A DNA stretch of 8,533 nucleotides from Verrucomicrobiales bacterium. GTDB lineage: Bacteria; Verrucomicrobiota; Verrucomicrobiia; Limisphaerales; Palsa-1400. Positions 1-7,432 of this stretch are shown one piece after another. Position numbers and translations under genes: made by a program. How positions within the stretch are numbered: position 1 is the stretch's first letter; each line of letters starts with the position of its first letter. The notes beneath the pieces were generated by a model. That model had not been told where the DNA came from and searched no databases. It was given only the letters and a program-made list of their open reading frames with translations. The stretch lies in contig JAQGOW010000277.1 of the NCBI GenBank assembly GCA_028293405.1, positions 1 to 8,533 on the forward strand, in the 5' to 3' direction.

Positions 1-53
1 ACCCGTCTTTCAGCCTTGAGAGGGCCGTGTCCTAACTGATAGACGAACGCGCC
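1..53 (-). tRNA. tRNA-Glu (anticodon CTC), 3' part cut by window edge
   Basis: Read on the minus strand from base 53, the sequence folds as the first 53 nt of a tRNA. The acceptor 5' strand is GGCGCGT, followed by T8 C9. The D-stem GTCT pairs with GGAC, with one G-U. The anticodon stem CGGCC pairs with GGCTG, with one G-U, around the 7-nt loop CTCTCAA, which puts CTC at positions 34-36 and reads GAG (Glu). The TTCGTCTA and AGGACAC segments match the usual bacterial tRNA-Glu core. The T-stem begins (ACGGGT) and then the window ends, so the T-loop, the 3' acceptor strand and any CCA lie outside. The expected continuation is a TTCGA-type T-loop and an ACGCGC-type acceptor strand. The identity is firm. 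Whether the gene is intact cannot be judged here. Confidence 0.9.
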
Positions 54-68
54 AACCAGAGAACACCT

Positions 69-97
69 AGACTATTTCGCCCGCAGGCGTATGTCAA
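69..97 (-). promoter_or_regulatory. Probable sigma70-type promoter of the tRNA-Glu gene
   Basis: On the minus strand there is a perfect -35 box TTGACA (bases 92-97), a 17-bp spacer and a weaker -10 box TAGTCT (bases 69-74). A start about 7 nt further on would leave a leader of roughly 8-10 nt before the tRNA begins at base 53, which is typical for tRNA genes. The promoter lies wholly in the 50-bp gap between the ohr stop codon and the tRNA, so the tRNA probably does not depend on ohr read-through. The -10 match is only three of six, so the call rests mainly on the -35 box, the spacing and the position. Confidence 0.55.
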
Positions 98-103
98 TTG
101 GCG

Positions 104-571
104 CTACCGTCCAAACGAAACCAGTTGTCTTTTTGCGCGAACTCGTCCGGTCTTTGCCAAAGCCAGTTTAACCTCCGCGTTTCCGCGCAACGCCTTCGAA
201 TACGGACAGGTCCGATGCGCCTGTTCCAGTAAACGTTCCGCTGTGACGCGATCCACGCCAGGCAGATCAGCACGTAACTCCACGGCCAACTGCTGGCCAC
301 CTTCGTTCGTCTCTTTCAAGTTGACCACAGTCGTGAGCGTCGAATCCTTCAAGGAAATTCGCACAGCGCGAGCAGCTTGTTCCAAAGCAGATCGGAAACA
401 CGACCCATATGCGGCGGCGAAAAGTTCTTCCGGGTTTGTGCCAGGATCGTCCGCCGCTCCACCCATTTCCGGTGGTGGACGGACTGCCATTCGAAACCGT
501 TTATCGGGAGAAGAAACACTGCCGTTCCGTCCACCCTTTGCAATAATCTTGGCTGTATAGCGCGTCTTCAT
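104..571 (-). CDS. ohr: Ohr-type OsmC family organic hydroperoxide reductase
   Basis: This is a 155-residue cytoplasmic thiol peroxidase of the Ohr/OsmC family, which reduces organic and fatty-acid hydroperoxides with two reactive cysteines. Family hallmarks are present. GGRNG carries Arg15 and NPEELF carries Glu48. The peroxidatic Cys58 lies in AYGSCF and the resolving Cys122 in TCPYSKALRGN. The spacings Arg-Glu-Cys-Cys (33, 10 and 64 residues) agree with characterised Ohr proteins, and the CPYS..RGN signature favours Ohr over classical OsmC. Usual Ohr length is about 140 residues. Here a basic tail of roughly 15 residues (about 141-155, rich in Arg/Lys) follows the normal end. The ATG at 569-571 is supported by an AGGGG 9 nt upstream. 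No OhrR-like regulator is encoded in the window. The gene is divergent from the TMTC-like gene and followed by tRNA-Glu. Confidence in the family is high. Confidence 0.93.
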   Translation of the reverse strand: MKTRYTAKIIAKGGRNGSVSSPDKRFRMAVRPPPEMGGAADDPGTNPEELFAAAYGSCFRSALEQAARAVRISLKDSTLTTVVNLKETNEGGQQLAVELRADLPGVDRVTAERLLEQAHRTCPYSKALRGNAEVKLALAKTGRVRAKRQLVSFGR

Positions 572-734
572 AGAACCAAACCCCTGGCGGGAACAACTCC
601 CGTTTGAATGTCGCGCAAAACCGTCATTTCGAAATCAGGCTCGGGCCTGAAATTGTCGTGAGGAATTGCTAGCCACACTCATTTGCGGAACTCCGAAATT
701 GATACGCGCGCACAAGCCGCGCAACATACCGGCG
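572..734. other. Divergent intergenic spacer between ohr and the TMTC-like gene
   Basis: This 163-bp spacer must hold the promoters of both divergent genes, but no strong -35/-10 pair was found for either. It contains a 5-bp stem (588-592 with 598-602) that would sit in the ohr leader just upstream of its ribosome binding site. It also has a 10-bp palindrome ATTTCGAAAT (626-635) and a perfect 6-bp stem TCAGGC/GCCTGA with a TCGG loop (635-650). Either of the last two could be an operator or a transcript hairpin. Neither resembles the known OhrR operator. A TTG at 666 opens a longer version of the plus-strand frame, but its GAGG lies only 2 nt away. Confidence 0.4.
581..585 (-). promoter_or_regulatory. 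Ribosome binding site of ohr
   Basis: On the minus strand an AGGGG lies 9 nt before the ATG at 569-571. It supports that start for the Ohr protein. It is the only convincing Shine-Dalgarno-like site in the window; the two long genes have none. Confidence 0.55.
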
Positions 735-2474
735 ATGCTCAGTGCCACCAAACGTTCGTGGATCATCTGCCTCGGCCTCATCGGCTTGGTCGCGGCCGTT
801 TACTGGCCGGTGCAGCATTTCGAGTTTCTTCTCTACGACGACACCATTTATGTCAGCCTCAATCCACAAGTGCACAAAGGCCTGAGTTGGTCGCAAGTCG
901 CGTGGGCGTTCACGACGCGCGATTGCAACATGTGGCATCCGCTGACGTGGTTGTCGCATTTGCTCGACTGGCAATTGTTCGGCAACGACGCCGGCAAACA
1001 TCACATCGAACCAGTGCTATTCCACATCGGCAGCAGCATCGCTTTGTTCTTTGCGTGGAAACGCATGACGAAGCAGCCATGGGGCAGCGCCTTTGCGGCG
1101 GCGGTGTTTGCTTTGCATCCGTCGCGGGTGGAATCGGTCGCGTGGGTTGCCGAACGCAAGGACGTGACCACGGGATTTTTCTCGATGCTGACATTGCTCG
1201 CCTATGCGCATTACGCAACGAGCGCGCCAAACGATTCGAAGCGCCGGGGACGCATGTATGTACTGACGCTGCTGGCATTCATTTGCGGGTTGATGTGTAA
1301 GCCGATGCAGGTGACATGGCCGGCGGCTTTGTTGTTATTGGACTTTTGGCCACTGAAGCGATTTGCGATTTCGGATTTACGATTTACGCCAAGTTTCCGG
1401 AAGCTGTTGGTCGAAAAAATACCGCTGATGATCCTCGCGTTCGCGGCGGTGCCGATCACGATTTGGGCGGCGCGGGAAGGGTCGGGATCGATGACAGGGT
1501 TGGATAAGGTTCCGTTCGGTGCGCGTGTCGCTAATGCGTTTGTGGCGCATTTGCATTACTTGAAATCATTTGTTTGGCCGACGGATTTAGCGGCGCAATA
1601 CCCACACCCGATTCATTGGCCGATGTGGCGCGTGGCTGTTGCGGTTGGTGTATTCATAGCGCTCACCGTGTTCTCGTTGCTGATGTACAAACGGCAGCCG
1701 TGGTGGTTGGTGGCCTGGTTTTGGATGTTGGCGACGTCGTTGCCGGTGATTGGTCTCGTGCAACTCGGGGCGCATGCGTTTGCCGATCGGTATACTTACA
1801 TTCCGATGGTCGTCATGCCGTTGGCAGTGGCGATGACGGCCAGTGTTGTTTTCAAAAAAAAGAAACTGCCGGCACCGGCGATTGCTGTTGCTGGAGTAGC
1901 TGTTGTGATTGCTTTGGCAGTTTCGACCCGGGCCTACCTTTGGACCTGGCAAAATACTAAAACACTTTTTGAACGGTCGTTAGCTGTGACGGAGAGAAAT
2001 GCTTTTGCGCATAACAATCTCGCCGCGTATCTCGTGGAACACGGCGATCCGAACGGAGCCGTTGAACACGCGCTCAAGGCGCTCGAAATTGTGCCGAGTT
2101 ATCCGGACCCGCATGACAGTCTGGCCTACGGTTATACGCAGACTGGACGCGATGCAGAGGCGATTCCTGAATACCTGAAGGCGTTCAGCTACGTCGGTAT
2201 GCACAACCATGAAAGTCTTTCCTTATTGCACAACGGTTACGGCACTTCACTGGCGCGCACCGGGCATGTTGCCGAAGCGAGCGAAGAGTTTCGTCAATGC
2301 GTCGAGATGAATCCGACGTTGCCGGAGGGGCATTGCAATTACGGTATGAGCCTTTCGACACTTGGGCGCACCGCCGAAGCGGTGGCGCAGTTTCAGGAGG
2401 CGCTTCGTTTGCGGCCCAGTTATGACACGCCGCGCAATATGCTCGAAAAGCTAACCAGCAAAAAAGCCAATTAG
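735..2474 (+). CDS. TMTC-like integral membrane protein with C-terminal TPR repeats (putative GT-C glycosyltransferase-like)
   Basis: This 579-residue protein has an N-terminal membrane part and a C-terminal TPR tail, the layout of TMTC-like (DUF1736) proteins related to GT-C O-mannosyltransferases. The first hydrophobic segment (about 9-25) is followed by an acidic pair Asp35-Asp36 in the first large loop, as in GT-C enzymes. The family blocks HPLTWLSH (68-75) and HPSRVESVAWVAERKD (128-143) follow, then further hydrophobic segments and DRYTY (351-355). After the QN..TLFERSLAVT block (406-419) come about four TPR units (about 423-566). Activity is inferred; bacterial members are largely uncharacterised. 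The ATG at 735 is preferred over an in-frame TTG at 666, because it puts a Lys-Arg pair and the first membrane segment at the N-terminus. Neither start has a well-placed ribosome binding site. The stop overlaps that of the convergent GH25 gene. A paralogue is cut by the right edge. Confidence 0.85.
   Translation: MLSATKRSWIICLGLIGLVAAVYWPVQHFEFLLYDDTIYVSLNPQVHKGLSWSQVAWAFTTRDCNMWHPLTWLSHLLDWQLFGNDAGKHHIEPVLFHIGSSIALFFAWKRMTKQPWGSAFAAAVFALHPSRVESVAWVAERKDVTTGFFSMLTLLAYAHYATSAPNDSKRRGRMYVLTLLAFICGLMCKPMQVTWPAALLLLDFWPLKRFAISDLRFTPSFRKLLVEKIPLMILAFAAVPITIWAAREGSGSMTGLDKVPFGARVANAFVAHLHYLKSFVWPTDLAAQYPHPIHWPMWRVAVAVGVFIALTVFSLLMYKRQPWWLVAWFWMLATSLPVIGLVQLGAHAFADRYTYIPMVVMPLAVAMTASVVFKKKKLPAPAIAVAGVAVVIALAVSTRAYLWTWQNTKTLFERSLAVTERNAFAHNNLAAYLVEHGDPNGAVEHALKALEIVPSYPDPHDSLAYGYTQTGRDAEAIPEYLKAFSYVGMHNHESLSLLHNGYGTSLARTGHVAEASEEFRQCVEMNPTLPEGHCNYGMSLSTLGRTAEAVAQFQEALRLRPSYDTPRNMLEKLTSKKAN
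1360..1387 (+). repeat. Four tandem heptamers (GATTTnn) inside the TMTC-like gene
   Basis: GATTTGC, GATTTCG, GATTTAC and GATTTAC follow one another with an exact 7-bp period. In this frame they encode roughly RFAISDLRFT (about residues 209-218), in a short polar loop between the LLLDFWPL segment and the EKIPL segment. Three heptamers make 21 bp, so the array could expand or shrink by three units without breaking the frame. Confidence 0.75.
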
Positions 2475-5400
2475 TAATTTGGCGTGTTCACCCATGTGGC
2501 GGGGGTGTTCGTGCCTTTTCGCAGTATCACTCCGGTGCCGGGGGTGAAGACGGGATCAGTTCCTACGACAGTGCTGCCGGCACCGACGCGACGCCAGGCT
2601 CCGTTCCAATAGTAATAAATCGAGGCCGAGGATTTGTTCTTAGCGGCAACGGTGTGGTCGAACACGAGCAACTCATCGATGCGACTTCCCGGGACCGGGC
2701 TTGCAACGAATGCGCCGCTGCTGATGAGTTGTGAATCGTCGAGGGTCAGAGTGACGGGACGCATCAGGCCGATGTAGTTGTCTTGTTTGCTACTCGCATC
2801 GGGCGGGATGTTCAAGGTGATCGCGATGTTGGCGGCATTGACGTTGCCGGCGGCGAACAATGACGTGTTGGTTGAAACGTTGTGACGAACGATGAACGGC
2901 GTGTTCGGTTGGACCGTGTCATCACCGTGATCGACGGAGCCTTGACCAACTTGTTTCCACAGGCCGTTGTTGAAGAAATAAATCCTGGCGGCGCTTAGAT
3001 TGATTCCGGTGGTCGTCAGGTCAGGCATGAGGATTTCGGTATTGCGATTGCCGACCGTTGGCGAAACGTTCACGCCAGTGCCGTTGGGGAAGACCGAGTT
3101 CAATGTCCAATACGGCTCGACAAACACGAGGTCGTTGGTGACCACCCCGCTGAGGCTGTTGCCGTTGAGGTTCAAGGTGAGGCTGTTGGTGTCGTTTGAG
3201 ATCACCGGGAAAATCATTCCATCGAGCGCGCCTGAAGCGAACCGGACGTAGTAGGTGTTGGATTGTGAGCCGGACACGTAAACGAATTGATTGGCTGCCA
3301 ATGGCAGGCCGTTGTCTTGCGCGACAGTGATGACGTTGCCGGCGGCGGAAACGATCGTCGCAGTCGATGCGGCAGGTCGGAGGAAGGGCATCGAGATGAA
3401 TGTGTCGGAATTGCCAAGCAGCGAGAGCGCGACGAAACCGGCGGGGCGAGTGGCGGTGCAGGTCGAGGTGAGGCGATAGAATTTTTGCGAGTTGGTGACG
3501 GCGATATCGTTGACGGTCAGCGTGGAAGTTCCAGAACTGAGGGTATTGAGGTCCTGCCATTGAGCATCGGTGAGAGCGTCTTTCGATTGAAAGGTGTAAC
3601 TCGTTCCGGCATCGACGTTGAAGGTCAGGCTCGCGTTGATGCCGTTGGAGACGCTGATGTTTTTTAACGAGATGAGGCAGGCACTGATCGAGAGTGCGGC
3701 GTCGGTGCTCGTGGCGGAACTGGTGGCGTTGCTGACGACCACTGAATAGCTTCCGGCGTCAGAAATTTGTGCGTTGATTTTGGTGTAGGCGGTGGCGGTC
3801 GCGCCAGGGATGTTGCTGCCGTTAAAACGCCATTGATAATTCAGCGGCGCAGTGCCAGTGGCGGTGACGGTGAAGCTGGCGTTGTCACCGCGACTAACGG
3901 TGCTGCCTTGCGGTTGTTGCGTGATGGCGGGCGCGATGTTGAGGACGAGCAGAACGCTTCCGCCAACGACGGAGATGGAAGCGGGTTTGCCGCCGAGGGC
4001 GGTGCCGGTCACAGTGAACGAACCGCTCGCGTTGATGTTGCCGGTGGTTTGTTGAATCAAAGTATAGGTGCCGTCAGCGAGGACTGCGCCGTTGACGGTG
4101 AGTGCATTGCCATTGAGCGACAACGTGCCTTGCGAAATGGTGAGCGCGGGATGGACGCCGTCGCAGGTCAAAGCAATCGGACGCGAGCCGAGGTTGACCG
4201 TTCCACCTTTGATTGTCGCGGCGGAGGCAGTGCCGCTGGCGTTGAGGCTCGTGCTGCCGCTTAGGGCAAATGAACTGATTGCTGAGACATCGAGCGTTGC
4301 GCCCGCCGCGACTGTGATGCTCGGCGTGTTGTTGATGGAACCGGCGCTCGCGAGCGCCAATGTCCCTGCGTTGATTGTTGTGGTTCCAGTGTAGGTATTG
4401 GCGCCGCCAAGAGTTACCGTTCCGGTGCCGGTTTTCACAATCGCGACTGTGCCGCCACCATTTTGAATGGTGCCGTTAAATGTGCTGGTTGCATTGTTGT
4501 TACCGATGGTGAGCGTGCCATTACCGGTTCCGCTTGTGACCGTTCCATCGCCACTGAGTCCGTTAATGGTCTGCGTCTTTCCATTGAGATCCAGAAGTCC
4601 CAACCACGCGGCATTGATAATGACGTTGCCGAATCCAGAGCCGTTCGGGATGACGGCGGATGCTCCGAGCTTCAGCCAGGCTTGAGTTCCTGTTGAAAAA
4701 TAGCCAGGGCCGTTGGTGCCGATGATTGTGTTGCCGGTGTAATTGTTCGCGACATTATTCAGCACCACGGGCGAGCTGTCCTGGTTGATCAACAACGCAC
4801 CGGAGCCGCTCAATTTCGCGCTAAGGGTGATGGCGTTTGTTCCAGAATAGCCGGCGTCGAAGTAACCACCGCTTGCGCCAAGAGTGATCGTGCGACTCGA
4901 TGTGATCGTAGGCGCAGAATTGTTATTTTTCAGAGAGCCGCCGTTGAGCGTGAGAGCTCCGGCTGCAGTGCCGAGACCCGAATCCGCAGTGACGCACAAG
5001 GTGCCGCCGTTGCTGACGATCGTGCCACCACTGAACGTATTCACGCCGGTGAGGATGAGTGTACCAGCGTCGGTAACGCGCACCGGGCCAGTTCCGGAAA
5101 TAATGCCTGACAACGTTTGTAAGGCAGTACTGCTGTAAATAAATGTGCCGTTGTCGACAATCGCTCCAGTATAAGAGCCGCTGCCCAATTTGCCTGAGCC
5201 ATCGATCTGCAGAACTGCGGGCGAAGTGATTGTTGTCGTTCCTGTGTAGGTGTTCGTCCCGGTGAGGATGATTGTTGCGGGATTATAGATGGTAAAACCT
5301 TTCGCGCCGCTCAGTGTGCCGGCAAGAATAGTTTTGTTGGCGGCAGTCGTTCCGCCACCAAGGGTGATTAATGCTGCGCTCATGTTCCAATCACCTGACA

Positions 5401-6832
5401 GCGTCAGCCCAGCGGCGTTGCCCCAGATGTCATTGGTTGTTGCGGACGCGATGACAAAATCATTAGGCACTGTGACGGCCGCAGTACCTTCCAATTTCAG
5501 ATCGGCTCCATTGCCCTGTTTCCAAAGCGTGATCGTGCCCGTTCCGAGAGCGTTGCCGTTGTTAAAATTCAGGATGCCGGTGAATACGTTAGTACCTTTG
5601 ACGGGGTCGCCATATCCCAAAACTAATCCGCCGGAAAATGTATTGGAGCCGTGAAGAAATAGTTGGCCGTTGCCCTCCGGAAACATCTGGCCTGAGCCCG
5701 CAATGTTCACGTTAATGCGCATCAACGCGAGTGAACCGTCGCTGGCGTTTTTAACGTCCATCCCTTGTGCGCCGCTGGCTAAATTGACAGTGCCAGTACC
5801 GGTAACGGTGACGTCGCAGGCGTTCGGAGTTAACGGCCCATCAAAGAAACCAGCGACAGTATGGCTGGAATTCATCGTCACGGTGAATGCTGGGGTTCCG
5901 ATTCCGGTGTGCACGCCGAAACAAGCAGCCTTGCCGTTCACCCAAGCGACAGGCGAGGCCAAGCCTGCAGAGGTGTAGCTCCACTTGTTGCTTTCCCATG
6001 TTTGGGACATAGAACCGGTGTAAGGGTTGGCCCCGGCGGTGTTTTGTGGATCCCAGTACCAAATAGTGGAGTTGGTGTTGGCACCGACCGTCCATGCTGC
6101 GATCGAAGTGCCGTTGAACACGTCTTTGTCGATGTTGCCGGAGTAACCGGTGATGCCGCCGGTGGAATCGTATTGCCAGAAATCCCAACCGGTCGTGCTG
6201 TTACCCCAACGTTCGCAGCTCGAGCACGCCGTCCACGGATTACTGGTTTGTGGATCGTTCCCGCTATAATTGGCAATATCCGCGCCCCACTGGCTAACCG
6301 TAGTATCAAAGCCGCACGCATTACAGGCGCTGACGTAGATGATAGGTGTGAGCGAGAGCGACCCAGCCCCCTGACCATCGGCAACGATATCCGTGCACCA
6401 GTCATTGCACCAATCGGAAACGCTGGTTGACCCTACGTGTCCACTGAAGGCAGAACCTTCGACGTCCAACATCGGCATGAGTGTCAAACCATCGGCTTTT
6501 GTGTAGGTAGCAGCTCGGCCCCAAAAGTGACTGGCTTCGGTCGCAGCAGAATTGAGTTCGGGATGGGCGTAGTGATAGGAGCCCATGATCACGCCGGCAG
6601 CTTTACCATTGGCCATATGCGCCGTGTAGGTGCTGTCATTGAGTCCCTGGCCTTCGGTGGCTTTTGCCCAACAAAAGGTAACGCCGCCGCTTTTGATCTG
6701 TGACCAGTTGATGTTGCCGTCGGGCTGGAAACTGGAAATGTCGATGCCGAGCGGGCGAGCGGCGCGAGCGACGTTGGAAGTGAGGACCAGGCAAAGGAAC
6801 ACCAACAGGACGGACGTGAGACGGGATTTCAT
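2471..6832 (-). CDS. Secreted GH25 muramidase fused to PATR beta-strand repeats, Ig-like domain and C-terminal adhesion-like module
   Basis: This is a 1453-residue exported protein. The ATG at 6830-6832 gives a clear signal peptide (MKSR, hydrophobic core, likely cleavage after ARA at 24). The frame stays open upstream to 6946, but that extension has no signal features. Residues about 27-242 are a GH25 lysozyme domain (cleaves MurNAc-GlcNAc bonds). GIDIS (Asp31), LDVEGS (Asp123, Glu125), WQY (219-221) and an IDKD..NG end (Asp235) match the catalytic set. Three added cysteine pairs lie at 142/146, 170/173 and 203/206. Next is a long Gly/Thr/Asn-rich region (about 250-960) with PATR motifs such as GTNTYTGTTTI (about 522), GVNTFSGG (about 595) and GANTYTGTTTI (about 807). 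An Ig-like domain follows (about 964-1047, Y.W..N...GSY.V.VSN), then an 'FYRL' module (about 1050-1130). A 320-residue C-terminal module (about 1132-1453) resembles the verrucomicrobial TIGR02597 group; that name is from memory. There is no autotransporter barrel or PEP-CTERM tail and no clear ribosome binding site. Confidence 0.88.
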   Translation of the reverse strand: MKSRLTSVLLVFLCLVLTSNVARAARPLGIDISSFQPDGNINWSQIKSGGVTFCWAKATEGQGLNDSTYTAHMANGKAAGVIMGSYHYAHPELNSAATEASHFWGRAATYTKADGLTLMPMLDVEGSAFSGHVGSTSVSDWCNDWCTDIVADGQGAGSLSLTPIIYVSACNACGFDTTVSQWGADIANYSGNDPQTSNPWTACSSCERWGNSTTGWDFWQYDSTGGITGYSGNIDKDVFNGTSIAAWTVGANTNSTIWYWDPQNTAGANPYTGSMSQTWESNKWSYTSAGLASPVAWVNGKAACFGVHTGIGTPAFTVTMNSSHTVAGFFDGPLTPNACDVTVTGTGTVNLASGAQGMDVKNASDGSLALMRINVNIAGSGQMFPEGNGQLFLHGSNTFSGGLVLGYGDPVKGTNVFTGILNFNNGNALGTGTITLWKQGNGADLKLEGTAAVTVPNDFVIASATTNDIWGNAAGLTLSGDWNMSAALITLGGGTTAANKTILAGTLSGAKGFTIYNPATIILTGTNTYTGTTTITSPAVLQIDGSGKLGSGSYTGAIVDNGTFIYSSTALQTLSGIISGTGPVRVTDAGTLILTGVNTFSGGTIVSNGGTLCVTADSGLGTAAGALTLNGGSLKNNNSAPTITSSRTITLGASGGYFDAGYSGTNAITLSAKLSGSGALLINQDSSPVVLNNVANNYTGNTIIGTNGPGYFSTGTQAWLKLGASAVIPNGSGFGNVIINAAWLGLLDLNGKTQTINGLSGDGTVTSGTGNGTLTIGNNNATSTFNGTIQNGGGTVAIVKTGTGTVTLGGANTYTGTTTINAGTLALASAGSINNTPSITVAAGATLDVSAISSFALSGSTSLNASGTASAATIKGGTVNLGSRPIALTCDGVHPALTISQGTLSLNGNALTVNGAVLADGTYTLIQQTTGNINASGSFTVTGTALGGKPASISVVGGSVLLVLNIAPAITQQPQGSTVSRGDNASFTVTATGTAPLNYQWRFNGSNIPGATATAYTKINAQISDAGSYSVVVSNATSSATSTDAALSISACLISLKNISVSNGINASLTFNVDAGTSYTFQSKDALTDAQWQDLNTLSSGTSTLTVNDIAVTNSQKFYRLTSTCTATRPAGFVALSLLGNSDTFISMPFLRPAASTATIVSAAGNVITVAQDNGLPLAANQFVYVSGSQSNTYYVRFASGALDGMIFPVISNDTNSLTLNLNGNSLSGVVTNDLVFVEPYWTLNSVFPNGTGVNVSPTVGNRNTEILMPDLTTTGINLSAARIYFFNNGLWKQVGQGSVDHGDDTVQPNTPFIVRHNVSTNTSLFAAGNVNAANIAITLNIPPDASSKQDNYIGLMRPVTLTLDDSQLISSGAFVASPVPGSRIDELLVFDHTVAAKNKSSASIYYYWNGAWRRVGAGSTVVGTDPVFTPGTGVILRKGTNTPATWVNTPNY

Positions 6833-6864
6833 AAGGGCTAAAGTCGAAGGGCTTGTATGCGCGT

Positions 6865-6895
6865 ATGATAGCGCAGAATTATCAACTATATACAA
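6865..6895 (-). promoter_or_regulatory. Possible promoter of the GH25 fusion gene
   Basis: Upstream of the GH25 start the minus strand is AT-rich for about 40 bp. TTGTAT (6890-6895) and TATCAT (6865-6870) are separated by 19 bp, and an alternative -10-like GATAAT lies at 6878-6883. Spacing is not ideal and the boxes are imperfect. The call rests mostly on the local AT-richness 30-65 bp before the start codon. Confidence 0.25.
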
Positions 6896-6947
6896 CCTCA
6901 AAAAGACGGTTTGACAGGGAACGGTGAGGGCAGACGAGGTCTTCACA

Positions 6948-6969
6948 GAAGGAAACGAAGGGAACGAAG
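6948..6969 (+). repeat. Purine-rich direct repeat GGAA(A)CGAAG
   Basis: GGAAACGAAG (6951-6960) is followed at once by GGAACGAAG (6961-6969), with a partial GAAG-like lead-in from 6948. It is a short local duplication about 115-140 bp upstream of the GH25 start codon. Significance is unknown. Confidence 0.5.
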
Positions 6970-7010
6970 ACGGACGTTGAGGGTTACTAAATTTTTGTTT
7001 TTTGTTAAAG

Positions 7011-7125
7011 GTTCGGTTTGCCTCGGTTTGGTTCGGTTTGGTTCGGTTTACCTCGGTTCACTGCGGTTTTGCCGAGGCTGAACCGAGGTGAAACCGAAGT
7101 TGAACCGAAGCTAGACCGAAGTTGA
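7011..7125. repeat. Inverted array: six 10-bp CGGTT units followed by five 11-bp CCGAA/CCGAG units
   Basis: On the plus strand CGG(T/C-flanked) units recur with an exact 10-bp period, the CGGTT starting at 7014, 7024, 7034, 7044, 7054 and 7064; the commonest unit is GTTCGGTTTG. From 7071 the complementary motif appears, CCG starting at 7072, 7083, 7094, 7105 and 7116, with an exact 11-bp period and a commonest unit ACCGAAGTTGA. The two halves can fold on each other. The core ACCTCGGTTCA (7050-7060) pairs perfectly with TGAACCGAGGT (7079-7089) around an 18-nt loop, and outer 7-8-bp stems continue with small bulges. It lies about 180-290 bp upstream of the GH25 start. Confidence 0.85.
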
Positions 7126-7322
7126 GCATGGTTGTTGGATGCGCCAATGAGGTCAGATGTGCGAGGGCACACTGCTCCTGTGGTTTGCATCGTCTGTTCC
7201 CATGATTCGCTGCTGTCGGTTGTCTTCATTGTGCGCGTTGTGTTGATTCTCGGAACGGCCTAAAGGCGGAACTCCATACGTCCGGATTGTGTCATGTAGT
7301 TGCTTTTTTACAAAAAATGTAG

Positions 7323-7351
7323 AGACAGGAGAGAGAGGAAAGACAGGAGAG
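7323..7351 (+). repeat. GA-rich direct repeat AGACAGGAGAG
   Basis: AGACAGGAGAG occurs at 7323-7333 and again at 7341-7351, an 18-bp period, with GAGAGG filling the gap. The strand is almost pure purine over about 35 bp and is preceded by a run of six A (7312-7317). It does not form a hairpin. Such polypurine tracts are commonly non-coding. Confidence 0.6.
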
Positions 7352-7432
7352 ACAAAAACAGCAGTTTTTCTGAACTAAATTCTACCACCAAGACTACTAG
7401 GCACAAAGGTTGCTGGGCGGATCAAGGGGAGC

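Noticed and set aside
666..734. TTG start giving a 602-residue version of the TMTC-like protein
   Set aside because: The GAGG is only 2 nt from the TTG. The added residues look unlike a membrane-protein N-terminus, and the ATG at 735 places the first membrane segment normally.
572..734. OhrR operator in the divergent spacer
   Set aside because: The palindromes present (ATTTCGAAAT and TCAGGC/GCCTGA) do not resemble the AT-rich OhrR site that I know, and no ohrR gene is in the window.
1854..1861. Run of eight A in the TMTC-like gene as a programmed slippage site
   Set aside because: The frame is intact through the run (Lys-rich loop), there is no alternative product of note, and no stimulatory structure is visible.
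6833..6946. N-terminal extension of the GH25 protein by 38 residues
   Set aside because: It would bury the clear signal peptide that begins at 6832, and it crosses the AT-rich upstream region.
7011..7125. CRISPR array
   Set aside because: Units are 10-11 bp with no spacers between them, and no cas genes are present.
7005..7229. 74-residue minus-strand open frame across the 10/11-bp repeat array
   Set aside because: Its C-terminal part is only the translation of the repeats, whose periods are not multiples of three. There is no ribosome binding site and no recognisable motif.
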